The position numbers and the translations under genes are program-made. Below, piece by piece: positions 31,301 to 41,783 of a stretch of 64,000 bases of DNA. The stretch spans positions 2,546,501-2,610,500 of the forward strand of contig NC_092617.1 of NCBI RefSeq assembly GCF_047663525.1, in the 5' to 3' direction. Source of the stretch: Anas platyrhynchos (Eukaryota > Chordata > Aves > Anseriformes > Anatidae). The stretch's first letter is position 1; every line of letters begins with the position of its first letter. Under the pieces are notes generated by a model. It worked only from the letters and a program-made list of their open reading frames with translations. It was not told where the DNA came from and did not search any database.

Positions 31301-31857
31301 TGTTGTGGTTTAACCCACCCAGCAGCTAAAATCCACAGAGCTGTTTGCTCACCCTTGCCCTTCCCTCTCTGGCATGGGGGAGAGAAACAGGAAAGTGAAG
31401 CCTATGAGTTGAGATAAAGACCGTTTATTAAGACAGGAAAATAAAAATAATAACAATAATGATGATAATAGTACTACTACTACTAATGTGTACAAACAAG
31501 TGATGTACAAAACAATTGCTCACCACCCACTGACCAATGCCCAGCCCAACCCCGAGCAGTCTGCCCCTACCCTTCCCTGCCACCCCCCCTGGCTAGCCAC
31601 CCCTATCTATTGTTTAGCATGATGTCAGATGGTATGGAAAACCCCTTTTCCAGTTTGGGTCAGCTGTCCTGGGTCTGTCCCCTCCCAGCTCTTGCTGCAC
31701 CCAAAGCCTGCCCACTGACAGGACAGAGTGAGAAGCTGAACCGTCCTTGGCTTGGTGTAAGCCCTGCTCTGCAACAATTGAAATATCAGCATGTTATCAG
31801 CACTCTTCCTATCCTAATCCAAAACCTAGCACCCTACCAGCTACTAGGAAGAAAATT
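31301..31857 (-). mobile_element. Partial LTR of an avian ERV
   Basis: On the minus strand it ends in GGTTAAACCACAACA and carries AATAAA just upstream of a TCTTTATCTCAACTCA stretch, so the LTR is in minus orientation. Its U3 start is missing. The plus-strand right end (31850s) runs into other sequence related to ERV pol fragments. The same LTR family supplies 19067-19471 inside the provirus. Includes an (ATA/GTA)-rich microsatellite at about 31440-31490. Confidence 0.75.
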
Positions 31858-32149
31858 ATTCATTAATGTGACTGGTAGACGGCCCACTGGAAGATTAACT
31901 TTTTCCTTATTGAAACTAGAACACTCCCCCACCCATCTGTCTTGACTCCTTGTTGCTGCTAAGCCCCACTTTCCACACCCAAATGTGTCCCTTGGCTGTC
32001 AGTGCCCTGTCCCCTGTCTTGTGGGATGACTGTGCCATAGTGGGACGTGTTTCCAGTGGTTCGTCTACCAGACACAGTAATGAATACTATGAGCAGGACT
32101 AGTGGGGTCCTGCTTCTAGCCAGGGGGAGGCAGGGAGGAAAGGGACAAT
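31858..32149. other. Junction sequence between LTR and pol fragment
   Basis: Contains the CCCAAATGTGTCCCTTGGCT segment also found inverted at 2.85-2.9 and 23.95-24.0 kb. It is probably part of the same degraded ERV. Confidence 0.4.
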
Positions 32150-32690
32150 TGGGTTTACTGGACTGGGTATATTTGATGTCCTGGCACATCACACCCACAA
32201 ATGTATCAGGCTCTACTGGACACCAGTGTAGAATGTACCCTGATAGCATCAAGCTACAAAGAGGTAGTACTCTCCTGTATATCTGGAGTGACAGGGGCAT
32301 CCCAACAGTTAACTGTACTGGGGGCTGAGGTGAGTCTAACAGGGAAGGAATAGGCAAAGCACCCCATTACGATTGGCCCAGAGGCTATGTGCACACTCAC
32401 CACAGACTGCTTCAGGAGCGGGAACTTCAAAGTTCCAAGAGGGCACCACTGGTGGGGCTTTGGCAGAGATGCCTTGGAGACAAAGGACATGAAACAGTTG
32501 TCTACCTTGCTTGGCCTTCCACAAAACCCTTCTGTTGTTGGTTTGCTGAGGGCTGAAGAACAGCAGGTGCCAATGGCTACCATGGTGGAGGACCTAAGGC
32601 AGCATCGCACTAACCGAGACTCCCTGATTGCCATCCATGAGCTGGGTCATCGACTGGAGAGTCAAGGTGTAGATGTAGAGCTTGGGAGCG
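32150..32690 (+). mobile_element. ERV pol-like fragment, decayed
   Basis: Inverted paralogue of 2140-2790. Frames show LDWVYLMSWHI at about 32155-32190, HHWWGFGRDALETK at 32445-32490 and IAIHELGHRLESQG at 32627-32670, with stops between. The last motif directly precedes the RT-like part in the longer copy at 40.5 kb. Confidence 0.55.
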
Positions 32691-33480
32691 TGCTTTAGTG
32701 ATGGCCTTGTCAGCACTAAGGTAAAGTTGCCTGACCTGGGTTACACATCCCAGAGTAGTGTCAGGCACAACGCAATTCTTTTTGCCTTCTGCATCTATAA
32801 CACAGGAAGTGGGACTTTGCCCTACTCTATTGACTGGGCAGGTCCTTTCACATCACTCAGTTTAGGTTTCCGTGGCTGGAAGGGAAAAATTTCCCCAAAG
32901 AGGCCGAGCTCATGGGTACAGCTACAGCCACTTGAAGATTCTTTTTTTTTACTTTTCATACTGAGTTTTCCACAGAAGACCCAAGAGAGACCATGGATGT
33001 CCAGTTGTCTACTACAATTCATTTAGAATTTCTCAGGATCCAACGGTCATTTCAACTTTATTTTTTATTTATTGATTGATTTTATTATTTTATTTTATTT
33101 TATTTTATTTTATTTTATTTTATTTTATTTTATTTTATTTTATTTTATTTTATTTTATTATTTTATTTTATTCACTTTTTCTCTGACTTATCTTAGAATG
33201 GGTATCATGTGCTGGGCTGGGCTGCAGTTACAGGGACAAACACCACTGCTGGCAGTAGAGGTGCCAGACCTCCAGACTCTGCTTTTCCTCCCTATGGAGG
33301 TCTCCAAAGAAGTCACCCTGGATAAATAGCAAGAGGAGAATGATGCTCAAAACTGAAATGCAGCAAAAATCAGCCTTTAAAACAATAAAATATTTTTTAT
33401 CAGCTGCTTTCTGAAATCTTCTTTGACTATATCATGCAAGCTCTGCAATTAGCTACACAAGGCACAAAGGCTTGAAGAAT
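32691..33480 (-). repeat. Repeat unit C, copy 3 (inverted)
   Basis: Reverse complement of the 1431-2135 unit, with (TTTTA)n at 33080-33172 at the matching place. Confidence 0.65.
33080..33172. repeat. (TTTTA)n microsatellite
   Basis: About 18 pentanucleotide units, the inverted equivalent of 1717-1811. Confidence 0.95.
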
Positions 33481-34601
33481 ACTATGGAAGAGATGTTAGG
33501 AATTTCTGCATTTTAATGAGTTCCATGGTGTATTGTGGTGCTGAGTCTATGAAGCTCAGGTACTGAGAGGACAATGATGCAACTGCTAGAGAAAGTAAAG
33601 TCAGAAGGAAAAGTTGAAGCGACTTGGAAAATTAGTGGGCCCCACTGAGGGTTGTTACTAACAAAGCCTCCCCAGGGATGTGTTAGGGCAGATAACTGAA
33701 GGCCATTGTTACAGACAGGCAAAGCACTGTGCTGAGAAAAGTCTTGGTTGGTTTTGGTGAAACAGAAGAGCCAAGGCCTGACCCCAGCCAATGGAAAGGG
33801 AGATCCTGCACCCCCACGTCTGGCTCAAGGCTCTTCTTGGGGTCTGTGGGATGTGCTGGGTACTGTGATGCTACTAGAAGAACTTCATTATGACACCTCC
33901 GCACCCCTGCACAGTGTTGCAAGGAAGCAATGCCAACACTCAGCATGCCAAGCAGGTGCCTTCTGCTGGCCTAGCAGGGCCACTGCCAGATGTCAGCCCA
34001 AAAGTGCAGATCCCAGGGAGAAGTCAAGGCTGACCTGCCACCTCCAGACACAAGTGACCTCACAGTCCCTTTGCGTGACACGTTCCTGCAGCTGCCCTAT
34101 CAAGTGCAGAGACAGAAGTGACCTCACAGTCACTGCCACAGTCACATTCTTGCTGCTGGGGCAGGAGATGCTGAGGCAGATCTGAGCTCCTCAGAGCATT
34201 CCCTCCCATCTCTTGTGCCCCACAAGCTGATCAGATCAGGGTGAGCAAGAGACTAAAGATAAAGGGAAGTGACTATAGGGTGTGTTTTGGCTTGAAGGGA
34301 TACTTTGAGGTCAGGCATAAGAATAGTGGATTCCTGTCAGGGTGTGGAGTAGCATTTAGGTTTGGGAATCAATGTCACTGATTAAAATAGTGCAAGGGCT
34401 TTACATGACTATTTTAAGTCAATGTTACAGCAGAATCAACATTGCCTGAACGTTTTAACCTCAGAGAAATCATTAATTTCTGCTGGCCAAACTCCTCTTA
34501 CCTCTCTAAAATCTCACATCTCTCCTGGCCAGGCTTCTCCTGAGTTCCCCATATCAGTCATCTTCCTAGGGGCAGCTTTCTGATGGCTTTCATGATCTCA
34601 G
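33481..34601 (-). repeat. Inverted units B, A5 and D
   Basis: Unit B at 33481-33940, a shortened unit A at 33940-34190 and unit D at 34200-34600, all in reverse. Together they are the counterpart of 20699-22330. The right half of unit A is deleted relative to copy 3. Confidence 0.7.
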
Positions 34602-35258
34602 GCTGAATATGAGCCAGCAGTGTGCTCAGGTGGCCAAGAAGGCCAACGGCATCCTGGCTTGGATCAGAAGCAGTGTGACCAGCAGGGCTAGGGAGGTGAT
34701 CGTCCCCCTGTACTCGGCTCTGGTGAGGCTGCACCTCGAGTAATGTGTTCAGTTTTGGGCCCCTCGCTACAAGAAGGACATGGAGGTGCTTGAGCGGGTC
34801 CAGAGAAGGGCGACGAAGCTGGTGAGGGGCCTGGAGAACAAGTCCTACGAGGAGCGGCTGAGGGAGCTGGGCTTGTTCAGCCTGGAGAAGAGGAGGCTCA
34901 GGGGCGACCTTATCGCTCTCTACAGATACCTTAAAGGAGGCTGTAGCGAGGTGGAGGTTGGCCTGTTCTCCCACGTGCCTGGTGACAAGACGAGGTGGAA
35001 TGGGCTAAAGTTGCGCCAGGGGAGTTTTAGGTTAGATGTTAGGAAGAACTTCTTTACTGAAAGGGTTGTTAGGCACTGGAACAGGCTGCCCAGGGAGGTG
35101 GTGGAGTCACCATCCCTGGAAGTCTTCAAAAGACGTTTAGATGTAGAGCTTAGGGATATGGTTTAGTGGGGACTGTTAGTGTTAGGTTAGAGGTTGGACT
35201 CGATGATCTTGAGGTCTCTTCCAACCTAGAAATTCTGTGTGATTCTGTGATTCTGTGA
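34602..35258 (+). mobile_element. CR1 LINE 3' fragment
   Basis: Encodes the C-terminal ORF2 region: frame 34780-35166 with [43 protein letters not shown] and [23 protein letters not shown]. It ends in a GATTCTGTG repeat, so it is of another CR1 subfamily than 4597-5897. The unoccupied paralogue at 20740-20760 reads CATGATCTCAGAGTATCTG on the minus strand, which fixes the insertion point. Confidence 0.95.
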
Positions 35259-36212
35259 GGGTATCTGTCTCATATCTGTTGGCTACTCCTTCCTTCAGAC
35301 TGACGTGGCACCTAAGTCAGGATGGAAAATAACTCAAAGGCTGTAGGTGAACCCTGCACAATGTGCCCAAGAGTTCTTGTACCACCCCAAAATTTTGTTT
35401 CCTGCCTTCAACTTTTAGATACAGAATGGCTTCTGCGCACCCAGGCTATCTTTTTCCAAACCCTCATGCATGGTTCAGTTTGCCCCAAGCGTCTTGGAGG
35501 CAGTGGCCCCCTCTGTGTAGAAAACTGAAAGCAGCCCTGAAGGATGACTTCAGGCAAAAGCTGACACCTCTGACATGACAACCCCTATCCAAGACCTCTT
35601 CCTCTATGGGGCCTACCAGGTACTTAGAAAGAGCCGATCTCAGAAACTACATGCACAGCAAGTGCCTTCTGCTGCCCTACCATGGACACTGGCAGATGTG
35701 AGCCTAAAGGCACAGATCCCAGCCAGGAGTCAAGGGTGACCTGTCAGCTACTTCAGAAAGAGCTCACCTCACAGGCCATTTGTACTGGGTCTCATCTAAA
35801 AGAGGGGGAGTGAGAGAGCGGTTTTGGGATTTAGCTGCCCAGCATGGTAAAACCACCACACCATTTAACAGCCATTCGCTTCCTGCTGGACTTAGTGCTT
35901 CTGAGACACCACTAAGCTTATAATACCACACCTACAAAACACCCCCTTTTTGGGCCAGGACCTGCCCAGGTAGAAGTGATCTGGTTGTGATCCTCCAAGC
36001 TCATGGCACACCTGCTGGGCTCCCAGGCTCTCTGACACACAGGAGCCAGTTCCGTGCCAGTCCTGTGTGGTGCTAGGGCAGGAGGAACCTTGGAGGAAAT
36101 GTTCCAGCCCCATGCCTGTTGGTGGTCTCTCAGCTCCTAGTGCACAGTGGAGATCACACTCAAGTCCAGAAGCCTGAAGCTGGCCTAGAAGACACTCAGG
36201 GGAAGCACCCTC

Positions 36213-36246
36213 CCAGCCCCAGCCCCAGCCCCAGCCCCAGCCCCAG
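36213..36246. repeat. (CCCCAG)n array
   Basis: Five to six hexamers. The inverted equivalent is 12978-13009. Confidence 0.9.
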
Positions 36247-36906
36247 CTGGTGGTGCTGCTCTGCAGAGTGAGGGGGCTGTGGTGACCGGGGCATGGGGGC
36301 ACTCTGCAGGGCCGTGCTGGGCAGGCTGGGAGGCAGACCCAGCTCATGGGGTCACTGCCATTGCTCCAGGGCTGCAAGGAATCACTGGCCAGGCTCCTTT
36401 GCTGGGGCTTCTGTGTGCCCTGGGGCTGCAGAGCTCTCCTCTGCCTGCTCACAGCAGATTGAGCAGCTGGGCCTGACCCCACCAGCAGGGCTCAGCAGGA
36501 CAGGGCAGCAGTGGCAAGAGAGCAGCTCTGCATGCCCCAAGCGCTGGTGCTCCCTGGCCGTGCTGCTGGGATGGGACTCTTTTCCTCTGCACCCCTGCAC
36601 ACGGGCACTGCCCCTGCAGAGCCAGGCCTGGTCTCAGAGGAAGGATGTCAGACAAAAAAGGGAGTTAAATCTGAACTTCCTTAAGGTTAAATTCACAGAG
36701 AGCATGGCTTCACATGCACAGAGTCTATGAGCTATATTCAATAGGTACATCCATATCATTTTAATGGGTGTTATTAGCTGAATTAATGTAATAAGAATAT
36801 GCATAAACACAACCATGAAAAACAAAACAAAACAAAACACAACAGGTATATTGGGTATTCATATAATTATTGACATTACAAGTCATGTGCAGAAGCAGAT
36901 CAGAAA

Positions 36907-37150
36907 CTTCTTGCGTCCAAGACACATCTCGCCATCAATTTCCAAAAGGTATGCTTGAGCTCCTGCCTCCTCATGCTACGGATGAGGACGTGCTCAGCTG
37001 GAGGCAACACTCAGTACAGAACTGCTATCACCAGGTCCAGGGATGGGGAGGAGATGGGGGGGGACTTCAGATGGGCAACCATGACAGGCCTGATAAAGAC
37101 AGACACCATGGCCATGTGAGGGGGGCACGTGGAAAAGGCTTTGTGCTGGC
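36907..37150 (-). pseudogene. Olfactory receptor 3' fragment (inverted copy)
   Basis: Paralogue of 11871-12127. On the minus strand it reads from HKAFSTC-type TM6 DNA through a decayed TM7 to a tail. The duplicated pair share the loss of NPLIY and of the whole 5' half, so the gene was already a fragment before duplication. Confidence 0.8.
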
Positions 37151-37380
37151 CCTGCTATAGAGACGACAGGACTGTCACCTAGATCCACAAGGTCTAATCC
37201 AAATACACTGCTCCAACCTTTGGCAGCTGGGCTCTTTGCCCTGAGCCCCTCCTGGATGCTGGGACTGCTCCCTGAGCTCCAGAGGAGATGGGTAGAGAAG
37301 GAAACAGAGACCAATATATTTCTGCTGAGTTCTTTAGTGTCTTAACTAATAAGAAAACCTGGTGCCGTATGCATATTAGA

Positions 37381-37646
37381 TAATATATTTAAAGGTAACA
37401 CAAAATGAAACTTTCAGAATGCTAAGAACCACGTTATTTAAAACAAAATAAAATATTGTTAAGATACTAACAGAACAATAATTTTAAAAAATGTGCTATT
37501 GATTTCCCAAATACCCTTTTATTTCAGTTAGGACTACTGTTATTGATTATGTTATGATAACATTACTTCCGATAAAAATAATGTGTTATAGTATGAATCA
37601 CGATATGGAACATAATATTAGTAATTATACATCCTCTGAATATACA
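37381..37646 (-). other. OR3 3' flank
   Basis: AT-rich 3' flank shared with OR1 (11389-11640). The OR 3' fragment above follows at the same distance as it does after OR1, so OR plus trailing fragment duplicated together. Confidence 0.6.
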
Positions 37647-38579
37647 TCATGGATGCTTAAGAAGCATGTATTGAAGAAGTTTCTTCACTGCATCCTTGAG
37701 CTCCTGGTTTCTCATGCTGTAGATGAGGGGATTCAGAGCTGGAGGCACCACCGAGTACAGAACTGCCATTACAATGTCCAAGGATGGGAAGGAGATGGAG
37801 GGGGACTTCAGGTAGGAACACATGGCAGTGCTGACCATCAGGGAGACCACGGCCAGGTGAGGGAGGCACGTGGAAAAGGCTTTGTGCCGGCCATGAGAAG
37901 AGGGAATCCTCAGCACAGCCCTGAAGATCTGAACATAGGACAGCACAATGAAAACAAAACAACCAATGGTTAAGCAGGCACTAAAGATGAGAAGCTGACC
38001 TTCCCTGAGATAAGCATCTGAGCAGGAGAGCTTGAGGATGTGGGGGATCTCACAGAAGAACTGGTCCACAGCATTGCCTTGGCAGAGGGGCAGGGAAAAT
38101 GTAGTGGCTGTGTGCAGGACAGCATTGAGAAAGCCACTTCCCCAGGCAGCTGCTGCCATCTGGGCACAAGCTCTGCTGCCCAGGAGGCTCCCGTAGTGCA
38201 GGGGCTTGCAGATGGCAACGTAGCGGTCGTAGGCCATGACGGTGAGAAGGGAATATTCTGAGCCAAAGAAGACAAAAAAGAAGACCTGTGCAGCACACCT
38301 GTGGTAAGAGATGGCCCTGGTGTCCCAGAGGGCATTGGCCATGGCTTTGGGCACAGTGGTGGAGATGCAGCCCAGGTCAAGGAGGGCGAGGTTGAGGAGG
38401 AAGAAGTACATGGGGGTGTGGAGGCGGTGGTGGCAGGCTACGGCGCTGAGGATGAGGCCGTTGACCAGGAGGGCAGCCAGGTAGATGCCCAGGAAGAGCG
38501 CGAAGTGCAGGAGCTGCAGCTCGCGCGTGTCTGCGAATGCCAGCAGGAGGAACTTGCTCACAGAGCTGATGTTGGGCAT
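37647..38579 (-). CDS. Olfactory receptor 14-like, intact (OR3)
   Basis: Odorant-binding class A GPCR of the OR14/gamma-c clade, acting in olfactory neuron cilia through Golf in known vertebrate ORs. 310 codons, uninterrupted. N-glycosylation sequon NIS at 3-5; TM1 at about 23-48 with Asn40 kept but the preceding Gly replaced by Val (LLVNG); HTPMYFFLLNLALLDLG at 54-70; Cys95 for the ECL disulfide; MAYDRYVAICKPLHY at 115-129; KAFSTCLPHLAVV in TM6; NPLIYSMRNQELKDAV in TM7/helix 8. One residue shorter in TM3 than its paralogues. ATG 38579 chosen because the splice acceptor (AG at 38604-38603) lies just upstream and all paralogues start here. Specific ligand unknown. Confidence 0.95.
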   Translation of the reverse strand: MPNISSVSKFLLLAFADTRELQLLHFALFLGIYLAALLVNGLILSAVACHHRLHTPMYFFLLNLALLDLGCISTTVPKAMANALWDTRAISYHRCAAQVFFFVFFGSEYSLLTVMAYDRYVAICKPLHYGSLLGSRACAQMAAAAWGSGFLNAVLHTATTFSLPLCQGNAVDQFFCEIPHILKLSCSDAYLREGQLLIFSACLTIGCFVFIVLSYVQIFRAVLRIPSSHGRHKAFSTCLPHLAVVSLMVSTAMCSYLKSPSISFPSLDIVMAVLYSVVPPALNPLIYSMRNQELKDAVKKLLQYMLLKHP

Positions 38580-38602
38580 TTGCTGTTTCTGGGCGTGGGG
38601 TC

Positions 38603-39463
38603 CTGCCCAAGCAGGGACAAGGCAGTAAGAAGGTACAACACAATTGTCTGATGATATCTGATTCAGTCTCGTCCTATTAAGCAGAGATTAGGCAGGTCCA
38701 TTTCAGGAGCTCTGACTGTTGCTGCCTGATGGTGTCCCTCAAAGCAGGGGACTCTGCTGTGGGCAGTGTAGTTAACAGTCCTTACCTATAAAAAGAAGTA
38801 AAGAGGAACATGGGGTACTCTCAGATTAGTTTAACTGCTGATATGAACAAATTGTTGCTCCCAATTGCTCTAATGTCAGAGAAGGGCTGTAGCAATTTAT
38901 TTTTTCTATACTGTCATTCCTCCTGCACTACAAGTGAAACCTTGAAACATTCTCAGCGTCACAGATACTATTCCTCTAGTGCAGAGTGTACTTCAGAGAG
39001 CACAGCCAGTCTGTCCATCTGTTCTGGTCTCAGCTGCCCTGTGCTAGTGGGAGAGAAGAGCAGCGATTGTCCCAGGGAGGTGCCTGAACCCTCCCTCACG
39101 CAGCATTTCTGGCAGCAGCTGCCTCTCACTGCCTGCCCATGTCCTTGCTGGGAACTGGTTCTGTGTCCCCACATCTCTTTCCTGTCCATGCTAACAGACC
39201 CCATACCACAAGCTGTGTGCTCACACTCACTCAGATTCCCCTCAACTGCAAGAATCTTAGGACACTGAATCCAAAAAAGCCTTCCTCCTCAGTCTTCCTC
39301 CTGAAATGCCCACTCATAAATGCCATTCTCTAAACTTTCTCCTAGTCCAAATTACAAGAAGAATAAGACCCATCCTAACAGATACTATTGGCCATCGGAT
39401 GTGCCAGATGTAGAAGACCCCTCAGGCAATCCCACCTGCATTGCCCTGCTGCCAGAGCCTCAC
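38603..39463 (-). other. Predicted first intron of OR3
   Basis: From donor GT at 39463-39462 to acceptor AG at 38604-38603, 861 bp. Contains a unit F copy at 39040-39260. Small frames such as 38810-39268 on the opposite strand are not conserved. Confidence 0.5.
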
Positions 39464-39800
39464 GGTGTCAAGAGCCTGCAGATATGACCTGCCACACGCT
39501 GCCCTCTGTTGTTGTGCTTCTCAGTGCCTCCAAGCCCTCTCTCCTTCTCTGCTCTCTGTGTGCCAGCTGCGGTCAGAGCCCCCAGCCCTGCTGCGCTGTG
39601 CAGAGGAGCTGCTCCTGGGCACAGCTGGCTCTCTGCAGCGCTTGCCAGGAGCTCCCCTTGGGTCCAGGAGCCCAGCCCAGCTCAGCAGCACAGCACCCGA
39701 CCATGGCATCGCTTGCTCTGTGCCCTTTGGCTTCCTCGAGGTGTCCCCAAGGCCTCAGGGCTGACAGCTCCCCAAGGCAGCAGGGTCTCTGCTGGGGTGT
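39464..39800 (-). promoter_or_regulatory. OR upstream block / putative non-coding exon 1 (OR3)
   Basis: Minus-strand copy of the upstream block. Its 5' part, with CAAGCGATGCCATGGTCGG and GCAGACCCTGCT-like sequence, matches OR5 rather than OR1, OR2 and OR4, so there are two classes. A 62-codon frame (39709-39521) begins MPWSGAVLLSWAGL and is conserved with OR5. Donor CACC|GTGAGG. Confidence 0.5.
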
Positions 39801-39949
39801 GGTGGTTGAAACACACTGAACGCATCACCAACTGCCCTTCTCTGAACACAGGGGAGATGACTTTTACAAGGGTGATTAGTGGTTTTAAACTGTGGTTGTC
39901 AAACATGATGTGCTTTAACCTGGCAGGCAGCTCAGCACCACATGTCTGT
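39801..39949. other. Upstream flank of OR3 exon 1
   Basis: Shares sequence with 56800-56930 upstream of OR5 (GTTGACAACCACAGT-type region, inverted). No motif assigned. Confidence 0.4.
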
Positions 39950-41030
39950 TATCTCACAACCACCTCTAAAAAGACAATGGGTTGAAATGCAATACAAGCT
40001 TTCAGAAGGATTTGGAACTTTTGCTTCCCTTTCTCAAATACTTCTTCTGCTGTGGTGCCCCATGTGATGATGACACCAGCATGCTGGAGTTGTTCAGGAG
40101 CTTCCCTGTGTTCTTGAGCACTCTGTGTCAGCCCATGGCAAATGGTAGGGCTGTGTTTCCAGCCCTGGCGCAGTTGATTCCAGGTGGGCAGGACACCCCT
40201 CCATGTGAAAGCAAAGTGTGGCTTGTGTACTGCTTTGAAAGGGATGGACAAAAATGTAATATTAATTGTGGCATAGCACTTGACTGCCTTTGACTCCAGT
40301 TCATACTGAATGAAGTTCTAGCATACCTGGCACAGCAGCACTCAGTGGTGGTGGGACTTGATTCAGGCCACAGAAGTCCATTGTTATCTTTGACTCACCA
40401 TTAGAATTTTGCACTGTCCATATGGGACTATTAAAGGGTGAGAGAGTATTATCGATCAGTCCTTGGCTCTCCAGTCGATGAACCAGCTCATGGATGGGAA
40501 TCAGGGAGTCTCTGTTAGTGTAATACTGCCTCAGGTGCACGGCTGGTAGTGATTGGCACCTGCTGCTCATTGGCCATCAGCACCTCCAGAGCAGAACGGT
40601 CCTGTGAAAGAGTGGGCAAGGTAGACACAACTGGTTAATGTCCTCCATCTCCCAGGCAGCTATGCCAAAAACCCACCAGTGAAATTTGGATCTTGCAAGT
40701 ACCCTCTTTGAAGCAGTCTATGCCAAGGATGCACAAAGGCTCCAGGCTAGTCTCAGTGGGATGCTTTTGCCACTCTTTCCCTGTTAGACTCACTTCAGCC
40801 TCCAGTACTGTTAACTGCTGGGATCCCCCTGTCACTCCAGAAATACAAATGGGTTCTGGCCCTTGATGACATCACAGTATACTGTGCATCGCTGTCCACT
40901 AGAGCCTGATTCTGCTGTGGGCCTGATGTGCCAGGCCATTAAATCCTTAAAGTCGAATACACACAGTTGTCTGTTTTCTCCCCCTGGCTTGAGGCAGGAT
41001 CCCTCTAGTCCTGCTCATGGTATTCATTAG
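39950..41030 (-). mobile_element. ERV pol fragment with reverse transcriptase remnant
   Basis: Read on the minus strand. Pieces of an aspartic-protease/dUTPase-proximal region lie at 40580-41030. Then frame 40570-40301 (with SPFNSPIW and a GLN segment) and frame 40251-39949 carry sequence typical of the fingers and palm of retroviral RT: FAFTWRG, then WKHSPTICHG, then a degraded catalytic region where the expected double-aspartate is lost. Stops and a frameshift divide it. No LTR adjoins. Likely the avian ERVL-type group, as judged from the pol motifs. Confidence 0.7.
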
Positions 41031-41169
41031 TGTGTCTGGAGGACTATCTGCTGGAAACTGGAGAAACAATAATCTCAGAACACCTTTTTGCCAATATTTT
41101 TCCTTGCACTTCATGTATCTGTGCCTCTAGAATGGTGGTAGATTTTTCCATCCCTTTTTCTTATGGCTT

Positions 41170-41660
41170 ATAGGGTTATCGTCATGGGGGACTCCCTTCT
41201 GAAAGGGACAGAGTGTCCAATATGACAACTGGGCCCAACCCACAGACTTCTCACGGAGAAGAGACATTGCTAAGAAAGTTAAGTGCATGGTATGGCCCAC
41301 CGGCTACTACCTGCTACAGGTCTTTCAGGCTCTAAATGAAAAGGTAGCAAAGAGAAGTCTGAAAGCAATCAAAAGGGACTTTAGGGCTTTGGAGACACTA
41401 ATTAAAGGATCAGGGGCACAAGTTGTGTTTGCCTCTGTCCTTCCGATAAGGGGGGATCAATGCTGACAAACAGACTCATCACATTAATACATGGCTTCGG
41501 GACTGGTGCAACTGACAGAACTTTGTTTTTTTCGATCACAGGAAAGTCTATGTGACACCGGTTTCACTGGCACCAGATGGGATATGCCTCTCTCAGAGAG
41601 GGGTAAGGATTTTGGCTCAGGAGTTGCCAGGGCTGATAGATAGGGCTTTAAACTAGAGTC
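41170..41660 (+). pseudogene. CR1 ORF1 esterase-like remnant
   Basis: MGDSLLKG block (the GDS nucleophile motif of SGNH hydrolases) followed by a segment with KAIKRDFRALETLIKGSGAQ. Some CR1-clade elements encode such an esterase in ORF1. Several stops. Confidence 0.6.
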
Positions 41661-41783
41661 GAAGGAGGAAAGGGATAAAACCAGGCATGCTGGTGATGAG
41701 CTGGTGATGGTGCACTAGAATCAGAGGGACTGTGTGCCAGTGAGGCCTTTCGGTCAGCTCCACAAGGTGCTGCATGCAATGAG

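Larger units (their letters stand above)
35259..37380 (-). repeat. Inverted segmental duplication, right arm
   Basis: Reverse complement of 11640-13829 plus 20695 onward, without the provirus. Single TAAG at 35313-35316 marks the empty integration site. Frames in the GC-rich part (for example 35892-36482 minus and 36293-36730 plus) are not maintained in the other arm. Confidence 0.88.
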
